The translations under genes were made by a program, and so were the position numbers. Positions 22,421 to 34,064 of a stretch of DNA of 64,000 bases are shown piece after piece. Numbering within the stretch: position 1 is the first letter of the stretch; each line of letters begins with the position of its first letter. The notes beneath the pieces were generated by a model. That model was not told the origin of the DNA and made no database searches. It saw nothing but the letters and a program-made list of their open reading frames with translations. Source of the DNA: Poa pratensis (Eukaryota; Streptophyta; Magnoliopsida; Poales; Poaceae). Where the stretch lies: NCBI GenBank assembly GCA_947311845.1, contig CAMZMU010000049.1, forward strand, positions 4,961,592-5,025,591, written 5' to 3'.

Positions 22421-25171
22421 ACAAAGTTGGTGAGGCATGTAGCCTCCAAACAATGAACCGAAAAGCATTCATAAGAAAGAAAGCATCCATTCCACTCAAG
22501 GATTAACCTGACGTGGTGTCAGCAATCTTGGCAAAAAGAACCAAATGGAAAGTCAGCTCCCAAGCGTCGCAGTCCGGGTGGTCTATGACAACCATATTTG
22601 ACGGAGGGACAAGGCAAATAACTCTTTTGGCAAATTCCCCCAACTCCGAGGATCATAAGACGACATTCGTCCGCTCCTCACCTCGGCGAAGAAGAAGAAG
22701 CAAACAATCATAGGAACACATATTTTATAGTTGTTTATTTAGAGGGTTCGACAAAGCGCGCAAGTGCGAGGCGCACAGTTAATTCACACGTCATTCTAAT
22801 GCATACATGGATGATGAACATAACATGGCAGGAGCAATAATCGAAACAACATATTAAACAAGAATAACAACGGACATGCAATAATAAAACAGGGTACATA
22901 CAGAGAATATAACACTCGGTATGGCAATCAACAAATAAACAAACAACATTGCGGGACGGCTCATAGCAAGGGTTTAGCTTGCCTCGGGGTCGCGTAGTTG
23001 TTCTCCGGTTCGTCGATGAAGTGAAGACGTCGCGGGTTCGGGCATCGGTAGCCCTACACCGCGCCGCCGGGATGGCATCGCACCTAAACTGCGCGACCCG
23101 GAAGTTTCACCGGAAGGGGGTGAGATCCACACCATCGGACAGATCTCGCGAAGACGGGAATTTACAAACTTGGATCACCAAATTTGGAAATGTGGTTTGG
23201 GAGATATGAGCGAGCGAAAAATAACTATCTGTCGCACGTGTGCGGTGGATAGCTATTTGCCGCCAAAGTCAAAATTAAATCGACCGGTCGTTGTTTCTTC
23301 TTTCCCTCGTGCAGGAGGAGCTCGGCGCCACGGGCGCACGGTCACGCCGTCGATGCGGTCGCTGGGGGAGCTGAAACGCCGGGAACGGCGGAGGAGAGCT
23401 CGCCGCGGCCGGGGAAGGCTCGGGCGGTGGGGGAGAAGGCAGGGGAGGAAGCAGGGGGGGCCAGGGAGCTTCGGCCGTGGTCGTCCATGGAGGTCGCACG
23501 GCACGGGGGTCGCCGGCGACGTTCCGCGCTTCCTGGACGCCGGCCGACGGCGGGGATGCCCACGCGGAGCACCACCGCGCTCAGGGAGGGCTCGGGGAAG
23601 CAGGGAAGGGCCACGGACGGCGCGGGCCGAGCTTCGGTCTTCTTCGGCCATGGTTGCCAAACTTCGAGCTCGAGCGCTCCTCGGTTTCAGGCGATGCTGG
23701 GGAAGTGGAGGGAGGTGCGAGGGGTGCGGTGTGCTTCCTCAGGGCCTCGGGGATGGCCTTTTATAGCCGGAGGGAAGGAGGGGGCAGGGGGCACGGGGTG
23801 GCTCCCATGGCGACGCGTTGCCAGAGTTCTTCGGCCACAGAGAGGAGGAGAGGATAAGGGCGCCGCGCTAGAGGAACAGAGGGGGCACGAGGTGTTCCTG
23901 GAGCTTCGGCGCGTCGCGTTGCGCTTGGAGGTGGACTGTGCGGGGCGGTGCGGACTCTAGCGTTTGGCGGTGCACGGCGGAAGGGGAGGTGTCGTGCTAG
24001 GGGGAGGGGGGGCCTGGCTGCGGGTGGAGTCGCCGGAGCACGGAGGAGGAAGGGGGAGAGGGGGGCTCGGCTGCGGCTCGTCTCCGCGGGACACGAGGCA
24101 GGAGGACAAGGGCCAGTGGACAAGGGCATGCCGACATGTGCGTCCAGGGCGCCCAGAGCGCGCCACGGGCGGCACTGGCGCGTTCCCGACGCTCAGATGC
24201 TCCAAACGCAATATGGTTTCCACTACTAGGTTCACCACAGCGAGTACAACACAAACAAACAAGAATCAATCAAAGAGGAGATACTTTACAGAATAGAATT
24301 TTCAGAAAAACAAAACCCCCGAAGGTGTTCGACGAAATGTTCATGGCCTTGCACTACTCAAATAAATTCCCAAAAATTATCGCTAGGGTAGGTATAGGGA
24401 GTACGTCTATGGAGTTTGAGCTCATTTGGTGAAGGGAAATTGGTTTTCCTTAAGATGGCCTAAAATGGCCATAATGGCATGATTTGAGAAAAATGGGGTT
24501 CCATGTTTCATCTTGGGGTGATCTCCTGGCATTGTGTGTCTTTGGGCCATGTTGTCAAGATCACCAAGTATCATGGCCATAGGAATTTTCTAGGTGTAGT
24601 TTTGTTTGAAGATCTGGAAATGGCATCTATTTGGGCTTACAAAGGAAGTGGTCTAAATATTGCTCAAATGGGTTTGGATCCAAAATATGAAATGCAGGAA
24701 ATTCCAAAACATGCATACCCTGAATGTATCAGAATTATTGGAGGTGTCTAGCTTGTTTAAAACATTTCTTGATCAGAAATGGCAGTTTTGAAAATCTTGC
24801 CTAACTTGGAAATATTGCATTGGAGTATGCAATATTTTGCATGGATGGTCTTTATATGGATAGGGGGTCCTCTGGTATTTTTGGTGGAATTTTTAGAGCT
24901 ATGGAAATGGGCTTTCCTTTTGTAGGTGGAGAAAATGATTAAAAGATTCCGATATTTAGGGCTAGGGTTTCCGAGAGAAAACCTAAGCACAAAAATTGTC
25001 GGGGGTGATGGACTGGTTCATGAATTTGTTGGGAGATTTTGAGAAGGCAACTTCCAAGTCAAATCATCTTCAAAAGGTTTGAAGAAATATTTGGGGTAAG
25101 AGGAAAAAGTTTTTCGGGTGTCGGAAAACACCACTAAAATTAGGTACGGATTTTTGGGGTGTTACAGATAG

Positions 25172-25577
25172 TGACAAAGATCAGCTGAAAACACCATCCT
25201 TTGCACCCTTGTAGAAAACCAAGCCGTCCGGAGGTTTACTGCTTCACAACGCACCCACGCTGCGGGGAGGGGATGGCCGAAATCCTTGCCGGCGAAGAGC
25301 AAAACTGGACGAGCTTGCAGCGGACATGGCGGCGCAACGACGACATCTCTAGCGGCAGAGAACTAGCTCCGCAACAACAGGGGCTAGGGTTAGGGATTTG
25401 TGAATTTTGGGTATGAGGATTTCACGTTGAGACGGAGGGGGGGGGGGGGGGGGGGGGGGGTAGTAGGCGGTGTCATTTCTAAATTACCCCTGATGTGGTG
25501 AGCCTGGTTTCACTCAAGTCTTACTTGTTCCGATATACGAGATCGACAACCCGCAAGGTCACCAAATACATCGTCTA
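25172..25577. other. Short intergenic stretch with a 24-bp G run
   Basis: A run of G at 25437-25460 is the longest homopolymer seen. No gene is recognised; TAGGGTTAGGG near 25385 is only two partial telomere-like units. Confidence 0.6.
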
Positions 25578-25796
25578 CTCACTCCGTGCCCAAATAAGCG
25601 TACTTCTAGATTTGTCTTAAGCTAAACATTTTCAATTTTGACCAACTTTGTAGAAAACACAGCAATATTTACAGCATCAAAATAATATCACTAGATGTGT
25701 CTTGAAATGAAGTTTCATAATATACCAATTAAATGTCATAAATATTAATATTTCTTAATAAAAATGGTCATTTAAAAAGTTTGATCTGGGACAAAC
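25578..25796. mobile_element. Degenerate Stowaway-like MITE
   Basis: Starts CTCACTCCGTGCCCAAATAAG after TA and has the AT-rich body with CAATTTTGACCAACTTT typical of Stowaway MITEs. The right inverted repeat is eroded, so the end is approximate. Confidence 0.55.
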
Positions 25797-26600
25797 TTAT
25801 TCACCCTTTTCAATATTTCGTTATCGTAAATTGTGTTTTCGTATTGTATATGATGATCAAGATGAGCAAGGCCGATGAATACAAATACCGTGGATGCGAA
25901 AAGTCCAAAGAGAACCCGGGCTCCCATGGAACCCGATTTTTTTTTGAGAATTTCAAAATCTCCATTTTAATGTTTTGAAAATTATGAACAAAATTCTCAA
26001 TGTCGAACACCACCAGTATACAAAAGAGAATGCCAAATAATTATAATTTATACTGTAGGCTACACATAAATAACGAACCTGTCAAATTTTCAAAACATGC
26101 AATGTTCACCGCAGGCAGATCCACACCCACTTCCATCCTTTTTGCTCAGGCGTAGGATATAAATAAATTCGTGTTTTTTTTTTGCACAATACGATTGATT
26201 TCTTGTTTGTCGATGTAACTAGAAAGATACCCACGCGTTGCAACGGAAATCTCTTTATATGAATTATATTGTGTAAACAAAAATGTATAATACGTACGGT
26301 ACAATAAGTTTTCTAAAATAATGTGCAAAATTCAACTTGTCATAGTCGAGATACTAAATTTAATCGACATGAAGAGTGTGTATATAAATTATTAATCTGG
26401 ATAATTAGATGGTTGAAGAAATGTATAATGTGGAGTTTTCATGTAAGATTATTAAATATTAATGGAGATGACATGGACAATTGATTAGCTAAGAAAGTGG
26501 ATGATGGGATAGCTTGCATGTGAAGATAGAAAAATATTAATTACACTTAGTAGGGTTTTGCTTTATAGAGGTATAGATTGGAATTGGAAGATCCGTTTTT
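25797..26600. other. AT-rich intergenic DNA with MITE-like remnants
   Basis: The phrase ACCCACGCGTTGCAACGG near 26229 resembles ends of small grass repeats, but no paired end or target duplication could be set. No gene is seen. Confidence 0.4.
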
Positions 26601-26920
26601 CTTTCTTCCGTAGCAAGGCATATCACGATCGAGTGTGATAATGCGATTGGATCGGGATACGAGACTGGGTTGGATCTGTGTACGTACGGCACAGGGATTC
26701 TCTACTAGGTACTAGTCCAGTCCAAAGAGCGACTAATCTCGATGCACACGCCACAGGCGCGCACCCACGTAACGTTTTTGGTTTCGCACACGAGCACGAC
26801 ACGATGGGTTCATGGAAGCTACTAGAGCCCGATGGAGTTGGAGTCAAGGTCGGTCGCGGCCGATCCCCGGCGCGGAAACCTGAGAGCCCAACTCCCCCGC
26901 CCGGCCGGGCCTCCTCCACC

Positions 26921-26928
26921 TATATAAA
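26921..26928 (+). promoter_or_regulatory. TATA box of the RGG-protein gene
   Basis: TATATAAA in a GC-rich promoter, 121 bp before the ATG at 27049. Transcription is expected to start near 26955, giving a C/A-rich leader of about 95 nt. Confidence 0.75.
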
Positions 26929-27048
26929 CCCACACCCACGGCCTCGTCGATCCACCAAGTTCCACAGCCACAAACAACCCAACCGAAGCCGCCGCGTCTC
27001 TAATCGAGGGTTTAGGCGGGCGGAAACCCTAGCCCCGCCGCCGCCGCC

Positions 27049-30000
27049 ATGGGGGCCTTCGACCTGCTGCACGTCGCGGAGGACGCCTCGGGCGACGAGG
27101 CCGTCGCCAAGGTCGTCCGCTCAAGGCCGCAGAGGCCAAGGCCGCCGCCGAGGCCCGCCGCCAAGAAGGCCGCCGACAAGGCCGAAAAGAAGGCGCCGCC
27201 GAAGCGCGCGGCGAGGTCTGGGTCGACCCCGAACCCGAGGAGCCCAAGCCCAAGGAGCGCAAGAAGAAGGGACCGCCGAAGAAGGACCAGAAGAAGCAGC
27301 CGACTGAGCCGCAGCAGCAGCAGCCCCAGGAGCCCAGCAGCACAGCCCGATGGTGGTAAGCGCCTCGATCTCCTTACTCGATCTCTCTGTCTCGATCGAT
27401 CTGCTCGATTCGTGTCACTCTAGGTTGCCTGTTCGGTTCCGATCCAGCGATCGATCTGTCTGTCTGTATCGGGTTACACATTGCGTCCATATCCATGTTC
27501 TGGGGGAGTTCAATTTCGGGATGGATCTGTTCTGTCGTGCTTTCGTTGCTAATTTTGGCGACGGTTTGTGGTATTGTGCTGTTACCGGTTTGGTAAAAGG
27601 TGATTGCTTTCAATAAATTTGTGGGCGATACTATTGGTCGTGGATCTCTGAGATCCATCTTGTCTAAATCACGTACCTGTTTTTTAGGCCAGAACGTAGT
27701 TATTCTTGATTCTTTGTTAGTTGCATCCAAATTTCCTGCTCATTCAGTAGCACTATGCAGTATCCAGTAGATTCATGTTCATCTATTCCAAGATTGGTTT
27801 GATTTATTTCTGCCTTGTGATCATGCCATTCGATTTATGGTTCAGATTGATCTGTTTGCTCTATCATTAACTCTGATCGTCTTATAGTAATGCTTGGAAT
27901 AAATTGTCTGGAATCTGATATTTATGATGGTATAATTCAGTAATGCACATGCTTTTGGATTAAGATTTGTTGTCAATCGGCTACTCTGGGACTTGATCTG
28001 ACGGTTGCCTGTCTTTTCAGAGGCGGAGGAGTCTCCAAGGGATAGCAATGCCAGAGGAGCAGGCCGTGGCAGAGGACATGCCATTGTCGGTGGCTCTGGT
28101 GGTGGCTTTCAAGGGGGACGGGGAAACGTTCGTGTCCTTCTCGATTCCAATGGCAATCGTATCTATGAAAATACTGGTGACCGTAGCTACAACCGTGGCA
28201 ACAACACTGTCAACGGTGCTGGCTATGGCTACAATAATGGCAACCGTGGCTACAAACAATGGCCCCCGTCGCTTCAACAATGGCTACAGCAATGCCAATG
28301 GTGGCGACAGCCAAGTTCACAATGAGAACAATGGCCAGTACCAGCAAGCTTACAATGAGAACAATGGCCATTACCAGCAAGACGGGCACTCTAACAACAA
28401 CTATGGTCAGAGGCAAGGGTACAGAAGAGACGATGGGCAGTCCAGGAGGCAGAACCTGCAGTACGTGCCTAAAAGTAAGCCATCATCTGAGGCTGCTTCT
28501 GATGCCGATCAGAAGTCTGAAGGGAAGGTTGAGGAGCCTGCAGCTGAGGCACCACAGAAGGAAGCCATTGCTGAAAATGTCGATGCTGCCCCAGCCTCTG
28601 AATCAGAAAAGTCTGCAGGGTATGATTTTTCTAAGAAATAACCTTTTGATAACTGTTACTGTGCTGGTTCTTCATTGTTTTGTTTAAATTGTACCTTTAT
28701 CTGTCAAACCTTACCAATGTTTTGTACTGACGCAGGGATGTTGCAAAAGATGAGACTAAGGAGGTAGAGGGACAAGGCGGTGAACAGAAGCCTAAGAAGC
28801 AAAAGGACCCGAATGTCAAGGGTCTCAGTGGCTCTGCAAAGAAGAAGTTGAGGAAGAAAAACCCCAAGAAGGAAGACTCTAATGATGGGGATGCTTCTAA
28901 GAACACCACTGACAATGTGCCGGAGGTCATTGAAGAAGAGAAACAAGTACTACCCTTCTTGCAACACTCTTATGTACAACACCTTATCATCTTGTTTTTG
29001 AAGTCCCTTACTGATATTTACTAATTTGTAACAGGAGATGACCCTTGAAGAATATGAGAAGAAGCTTGGAAAGAAGAAGGCTTCGGAGACTCCAAACCTG
29101 AGGAGAGGATGGTCCCTCTTGCAGAATTTGAGGGCCTCAAAGTCCTGGAGAAAAAGAAAATTGAGGATGATGATAGATTAAAGCTGGAAAATGGTCAGCG
29201 CAAGGCAAGGGAGGCTGCTGCCAAGGAAGGCAAGGTTCGCAAGGTAGTGGACTCATCTAATCTCTGTGTATCAGTTTGGTATTGGATAATAGCATATGCT
29301 AGCTGATGCTTGTGATCATTTGTCATAGTTTGGAATTGTGCTAAAATTTAGTACACTGAATCATTGCCATCCTTTGTTTATTATATCTGTAATGTGCTTG
29401 TAACAGTACTTTTCACATGTGATCTGTGATCCCTGTTGCTATTTCCTGCAGCTAAGCATCCAGGAGTACCTGAAGCCAGCTGACGGTCAGGAGTACGTCC
29501 CACCAAGGAGAGATGGCCCTGCTAGCGGTGGCAATGGTGGACGTGGCAACGGTGGTTACGGTGGTCGCAGCCGCGACAACGCACCGAGTCCCGGGTCTAC
29601 AACTCAGGCAATGGTAACAATCCATTGTCTTCCACGCTGTTGATGCCACCAATGGCAACGGCGCGCCTAGGAGGGACGGGTCCCGGGAGCGTCGTGATGG
29701 TGGCTACCAGCAAGGCGGGTACAATGGCAGCAGGGGCAATGGTGGCTACCAGCAAGGCGGATACAACGGAGGCAGGGGCAACGGTGTCTACCAAGAGCGC
29801 AGGGACAGCTACAACGGCGAGCGCCGGGAAGGCGGGTACAATGGCGGTAACCAGGAGCGCCGCGAAGTCGGGAACCAGCAAGGAGGCGGCTACCAAGAGC
29901 GCCGGCAAGGGGGCTACCAGCAAGGTGGTTACAGTGGCGGCAGGGGCAACGGGGGATACCAGCAGGGTGGTGGGCGTGGCTACTACGGTGGCCGTGGGTA

Positions 30001-30190
30001 TGGTGGCCGTGGTGGCTACCGTAGGGAGCCTGAGGTTCCCCAGCCTGACTCTGCGGTCCACTTCCCAGCGTTGGGCGCAGCAGCACCAGCCCCTGCCCAG
30101 GCGGTAGCCCCGTCGCCTTCCCAGTCTCAGGCAGCAGCACCAGCCCCTGCCCAGGCGATTGCGCCGTCGCCTTCCCAGTCTCAGGCCTAG
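27049..30190 (+). CDS. RGG-repeat RNA-binding protein (HABP4/SERBP1-Stm1 type), apparent frameshifts
   Basis: Exons about 27049-27355, 28021-28619, 28736-28946, 29035-29243 and 29452-30190, all with GT-AG introns. Plant members (RGGA-C) bind RNA and associate with ribosomes; they act in cytoplasm and nucleus. Recognisable in order: N-terminal MGAFDLL; Ala/Lys-rich region; RGAGRGRGH box; Asn/Gly/Tyr-rich stretch; MTLEEYEKKL, a hallmark of the family; KPADGQEYVPPRR; then many GGYQQGGYNGGRG-type RGG repeats and an Ala/Pro/Gln tail. The conserved protein needs frame changes: one extra A near 28255, one missing base near 29097, two more near 29592 and 29615, and probably compensating indels in exon 1. 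It could be a recent pseudogene, or the indels could be assembly errors. Confidence 0.82.
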
Positions 30191-31040
30191 ATTTTTCCTT
30201 GTTTCCCTTTTGTTAGTTTTTGGTGAGGATGAGATCAGAACAGAGGAGAGGAGGCTTTTCAGTTTTGTAACGGAGCTACTACGTCGTATCATATCGTATC
30301 TGATTCTTATAAGCTTTGCTAGTACCAACTTATATCATTGCAGCTCTTATTGATATGCTTGTGACTCGTTTGCTATTTTTGTTTTGGAGTTCACATGTTC
30401 TGTATGGCGTCGTTTTCAGTGTTTTTTGTGAACAGGTTTTGAAACTGATTGTTGAACAAGTATATAATCTTATTTTCTTATCTTCGGTGACACATCTACT
30501 TATACTAGTTCTGATAACGTTGTAATAATGGTTAACTGAGGCTGGGCTATATTCATACGTTTGTACAAGTTTGTACAGTCTGGCACGCAAAAATTGCAAA
30601 CATTTTTTAGGCTATAGAATTCTGGAATTTTTCAAGGTGTCCAAGCATTTTACGGAAACATTGGAGTTTTCAACTCAACATGGCCATTAAACATTTGAGT
30701 ACCATGTTTTATCTTTTGATCTTCTGATTTGTTGCTTTTGGAGTTCACCTGTATTGAGTCGCTTTCAGTGCTTTCGGTCGTTGAACTGAACTGTTGAACA
30801 AATAATCTGTTTTTTCTTAACTTCGAGGGCACCTCTACACGTTGTAATCATGATTAACTGAGGCTGGCAATATCCAAATGTCTTTATTTTCTCACAGATC
30901 AGAACCTCATCATTTTGGGAGGCGGCCGGAAAATTTAAAGTTCCAGAAATTTCGGAGACGACATGGAAACAAGATTTTTAAATTTCGACCTTAGGGAAAT
31001 TTTGGAGGTCTGACTCAGAGGCGTTTTGGAAAGGAAAATG
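30191..31040. other. RGG 3' flank and pirin 1 upstream DNA with a duplicated module
   Basis: A module with GGAGTTCAC..TG, CTTTTCAGTG-like and TAACTGAGGCTGG phrases occurs at about 30386-30550 and again, diverged, at about 30739-30870. A shorter relative lies upstream of pirin 2 (about 36045-36090). These are traces of the local duplications that made the pirin pair. No gene is seen. Confidence 0.5.
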
Positions 31041-31312
31041 ACAAGTGTGTGACGCGGCGCCGACGTCGGAGTCGGGGTGACGACCGCCGTACGCCAGCAC
31101 GTCGTCGGCACCACCAGCCGCAGCCAGCCGCGAACAAAAAGAAAGCAGCGGCACGCCCGTGGTCAACGCGGTCCCCCAGATCGATCCACCACCGCCAGGC
31201 GGCATCTCGCCATTCCATTTATTTACCCACCATATGCTCGAGCAGCAGAGCCGCACCACCCAGCGACGCCGACGACGAAGATGCTGAGGCACTCCTCTTC
31301 TTCCTCTTCCCC

Positions 31313-31320
31313 TATTTATA
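31313..31320 (+). promoter_or_regulatory. TATA box of pirin 1
   Basis: TATTTATA within CCCCTATTTATACGGCACTC, which is conserved in pirin 2 at 36510-36517. It lies 151 bp upstream of the chosen ATG. Confidence 0.65.
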
Positions 31321-31463
31321 CGGCACTCAAGCGCCTCACCAGCAGAAACCGTGTTCTTGTTCCGTCGAGAAAGACAAGTAGAGCCAAGACCAGACATCTT
31401 CTCTTCCTCCTCCTGATTCTTGTTGCTGTTGTGACGGTCGTGTTCTTGTTCCCACCAGCGATC

Positions 31464-32958
31464 ATGTCGTCTTCGTCGTCGGCTTCGTCTGCCGCGGCCA
31501 CGGCTCCGTTCGAGAACCCCAGGGCGGTGGTCAAGAAGCTGCTCTCCGAGTCCCAGTCTGAGGGGCAGGGCGCCACCGTACGGCGCAGCATCGGCAGGTA
31601 CCAAGAATGCAGTTCCCTCTCTTGTGAATTGAATTACGCGACATGAACACTAAATTGAAATCTGAATTTTTCTCATGGCTTGCGTTGACCTCCGTTTCTG
31701 AATCTTGTAGGCACGAGCTCCGGAACCTGGACCCGTTCCTCATGCTCGACGAGTTCTCAGGTAATCCTCATCCTCTACCTCTCCGTCCCTGGCGATCCAT
31801 CCATCGGAATCCAAACGTCCAAGCGAAATTTTGGACTGGGTTCAGAGTTTCCTGCTGCATCCATCTTGTTTTCTGACCGACTGATTCCTCAACTGGTTGT
31901 TTCAGTCTCCAAGCCCGCCGGATTCCCCGACCACCCGCACCGAGGATTTGAGACCGTCACCTACATGCTCGAGGTACGTACCTACCCGCGCACGCTCTGC
32001 CTCATGTTCTGCTCTGGACCGTGTTCATCTTGTCTGCAACCTGTTTGCTGAATTGCTCGCTCGTGTTTTCGGATGCAGGGAGCATTCACACACCAGGACT
32101 TCTCAGGGCACAAGGGCACCATCAGGACAGGAGATGTCCAGGTATGATCCTCTATCTTCTTAGAGTCACAAGGAATTTATCATCAACATGATCCGTTCGA
32201 TTCTGTCTCCCACTAGCATTGCAATCTGAATGCTATGTTCTTCTTCAGTGGATGACGGCGGGTCGCGGCATCGTGCACTCGGAGATGCCGGCATCCGACG
32301 GCGTGCAGAAGGGCCTGCAGCTCTGGATCAATCTCGCCTCCAAGGACAAGATGTATGAACCATACCAAGCCAACATTCAATTTTCTTCCACAACTTGCCA
32401 TTTTATATGATCAATTACAGTCGCTCTGCTGCACCAATTCAGATTCTGCAAATCATGATTATGAATGCCAGGATCGAGCCCAGGTACCAGGAGTTGCAGA
32501 GCAAGGACATAAGCCAGGCCTCCAAGGACGGTGTCGACGTCCGCATCATCGCCGGCGAAGCCTTTGGGGTACGGTCGCCTGTGTACACGCGGACGCCGAC
32601 CATGTACATGGACTTCACCATGCAGCCGGGTTCCCAGCTCCACCAGCCCATTCCGGCGGGGTGGAATGCCTTTGTGTACATCATCGAAGGGGAAGGCGTG
32701 TTCGGCCGGGAGAAGGCCGCACCGGCCACCGCGCACCATTGCCTCGTGCTCGGCGCTGACGGGGACGGACTCAGCGTTTGGAACCGGTCCGGCGCGCAGC
32801 TGCGCTTCGTGCTCGCGGCGGGGCAGCCGCTTAACGAGCCCGTGGTGCAGCAAGGGCCATTCGTTATGAACACGCGCGCCGAGATACAGCAGGCCATGAA
32901 CGACTACTACTATGGCCGCAACGGCTTCGAGAAGGCCGCCCAGTGGAGCTCTGCCTGA
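31464..32958 (+). CDS. Pirin-like cupin protein, copy 1
   Basis: Six exons (31464-31597, 31711-31760, 31906-31973, 32079-32141, 32249-32352, 32472-32958) give an intact 301-aa protein, the normal pirin length. Pirins are iron-binding double-cupin proteins; plant ones act as nuclear cofactors (Arabidopsis PRN1 binds the G-protein alpha subunit) or in lignin control (PRN2). The metal ligands are present: His71 and His73 in DHPHRG, His115 and Glu117 in GIVHSEMP. The second cupin lies in the last exon ([16 protein letters not shown]). The start follows the TATA box at 31313, but the frame stays open upstream through a hydrophobic stretch (see findings). Tandem partner of the gene at 36687. Confidence 0.95.
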
Positions 32959-33264
32959 TCGGCCTCTTCTTCGTCGCGCCATGATTATGATTGATATTGA
33001 AGCGACGTTAGCAGCAGTGGCACTGGCATGCACAAAATTGGGAAAGAACAGAAATTGCTGTATGTTTTACATAGTAGTATCATTTCAGTGACACTTTGTG
33101 TAGTGTAGCAGTCTTTTGTCATTTTTTGTTTGTTTGATATAGTAAAGATTGATACAAGAATTGTGTGTAATAAAGAGGAATCCAGTACCGATGGTTACAT
33201 AATAATTTTTATATTTGACTTCTTTCATACAAAATTTGGGAGCACAACATAGAAGGATAGATGG

Positions 33265-33671
33265 GAAACCTACATTGGAGCCCGAGCTACATGGCTCATG
33301 ATATTTTTCAAAATTCAAATTCCACATTTTGAAGTTTTAGAAAATTATGAAAACATTTCTAGACGTGGCCAATGATGCATTCTACCAATGGGAAAAATCT
33401 CAAGGTGAAATACATTGCATTTTTGGCAACACAAAAATGACAATATCTGACAAATGCTAGAGCTTTCAAAATTGACTTTTCAGATGCAAGATTTTGTCAA
33501 TTTTGTATAGCCCAAAATACAAAGTTTTTCCAATTGGATTTTTGCACACTAATATAATACATTATCATCTACATCTACGATTGTTTTTAGAATTTTCCGA
33601 AACTATAAAATGTTGTTTTCGAATTTTGAAAAATTCGGGCTCCATATAGCCCGAGCTACAAAAATCCACTA
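33265..33671. mobile_element. MULE-type MITE, copy 1 (407 bp)
   Basis: Flanked by GGATAGATGG at 33255-33264 and 33672-33681, a 10-bp duplication as made by Mutator-like elements. The ends share inverted sequence from 15 bp in: GCCCGAGCTACATGG on the left matches GCTCGGGCTATATGG on the reversed right end, followed by TTTTTCAAAATTC on both. Related copies lie at 43619-45019 and about 53555-53720. Confidence 0.7.
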
Positions 33672-33981
33672 GGATAGATGGACAAAGAAATTGAATGTCC
33701 GAAGCGTGGGAGGCGTGGTATACAAGAAAACCCGTGGGATGCATCTAGGGTTTGCTGAGTGTTACACTTGCCAAATCCACTGCCATGTCAGGTTCTGCTG
33801 GGTAAAAAAGACAAATAATTTTCACGAAACATTTATTTGTCTTTTTACCCATCTGAACCTGACATGGCAGTGGATTTGGCAAGGGTAACACTCGGCAAAC
33901 CCTAGATGCATACCACGGGTTTGCTTGTATACCACGCCTCCCACGCTTCTTCCGACATTCAATTTCTTTGTCCATCTATCC
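33672..33981. repeat. Large foldback repeat, ~147-bp arms, 14-nt loop
   Basis: The left arm (33672-33818, starting GGATAGATGGACAAAG) and right arm (33833-33981, ending CTTTGTCCATCTATCC) are nearly perfect reverse complements with scattered mismatches. The MULE-type MITE inserted at its left tip. Its transcript would form one long hairpin. Confidence 0.9.
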
Positions 33982-34064
33982 TTGACAGTGGAATTTTGGA
34001 GCTCCGATTTTTCAAAATCCGAAAACAACATTTTAAACTTTCAGAAAATTCTGAAAAAAAATCG

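Larger units (their letters stand above)
6443..25166 (-). mobile_element. Solo LTR (~4.5 kb) split by the nested LARD
   Basis: The outer boundaries read TGTGACACCCC at 6443 and GGGGTGTTACA ending at 25166, with the 5-bp duplication GATAG at 6438-6442 and 25167-25171. Removing the inner element and one AAGAC copy leaves 4486 bp (6443-7547 plus 21786-25166). No primer site, polypurine tract or pol ORF was found, so it reads as a solo LTR. Minus orientation is inferred: it then starts TGTAACACCCC and has a GC-rich block about 1-2 kb in (23000-24140), the same plan as the inner LTR. Membership of a Sukkula/Erika-like family is a guess from this architecture. Confidence 0.75.

Noticed and set aside
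22979..24296. ORFs of 76-198 codons in the GC-rich block
   Set aside because: They overlap on both strands and all frames, Arg/Gly/Pro-rich, as expected from GC-rich LTR sequence.
6443..25166. Outer element as a Helitron or full LTR retrotransposon
   Set aside because: It has a 5-bp target duplication and TG..CA ends (not Helitron), and no primer site, polypurine tract or coding domain was found.
25437..25460. 24-bp G run and nearby TAGGGTTAGGG as telomere-like DNA
   Set aside because: Plant telomeres are long TTTAGGG arrays; this is one homopolymer plus two partial units.
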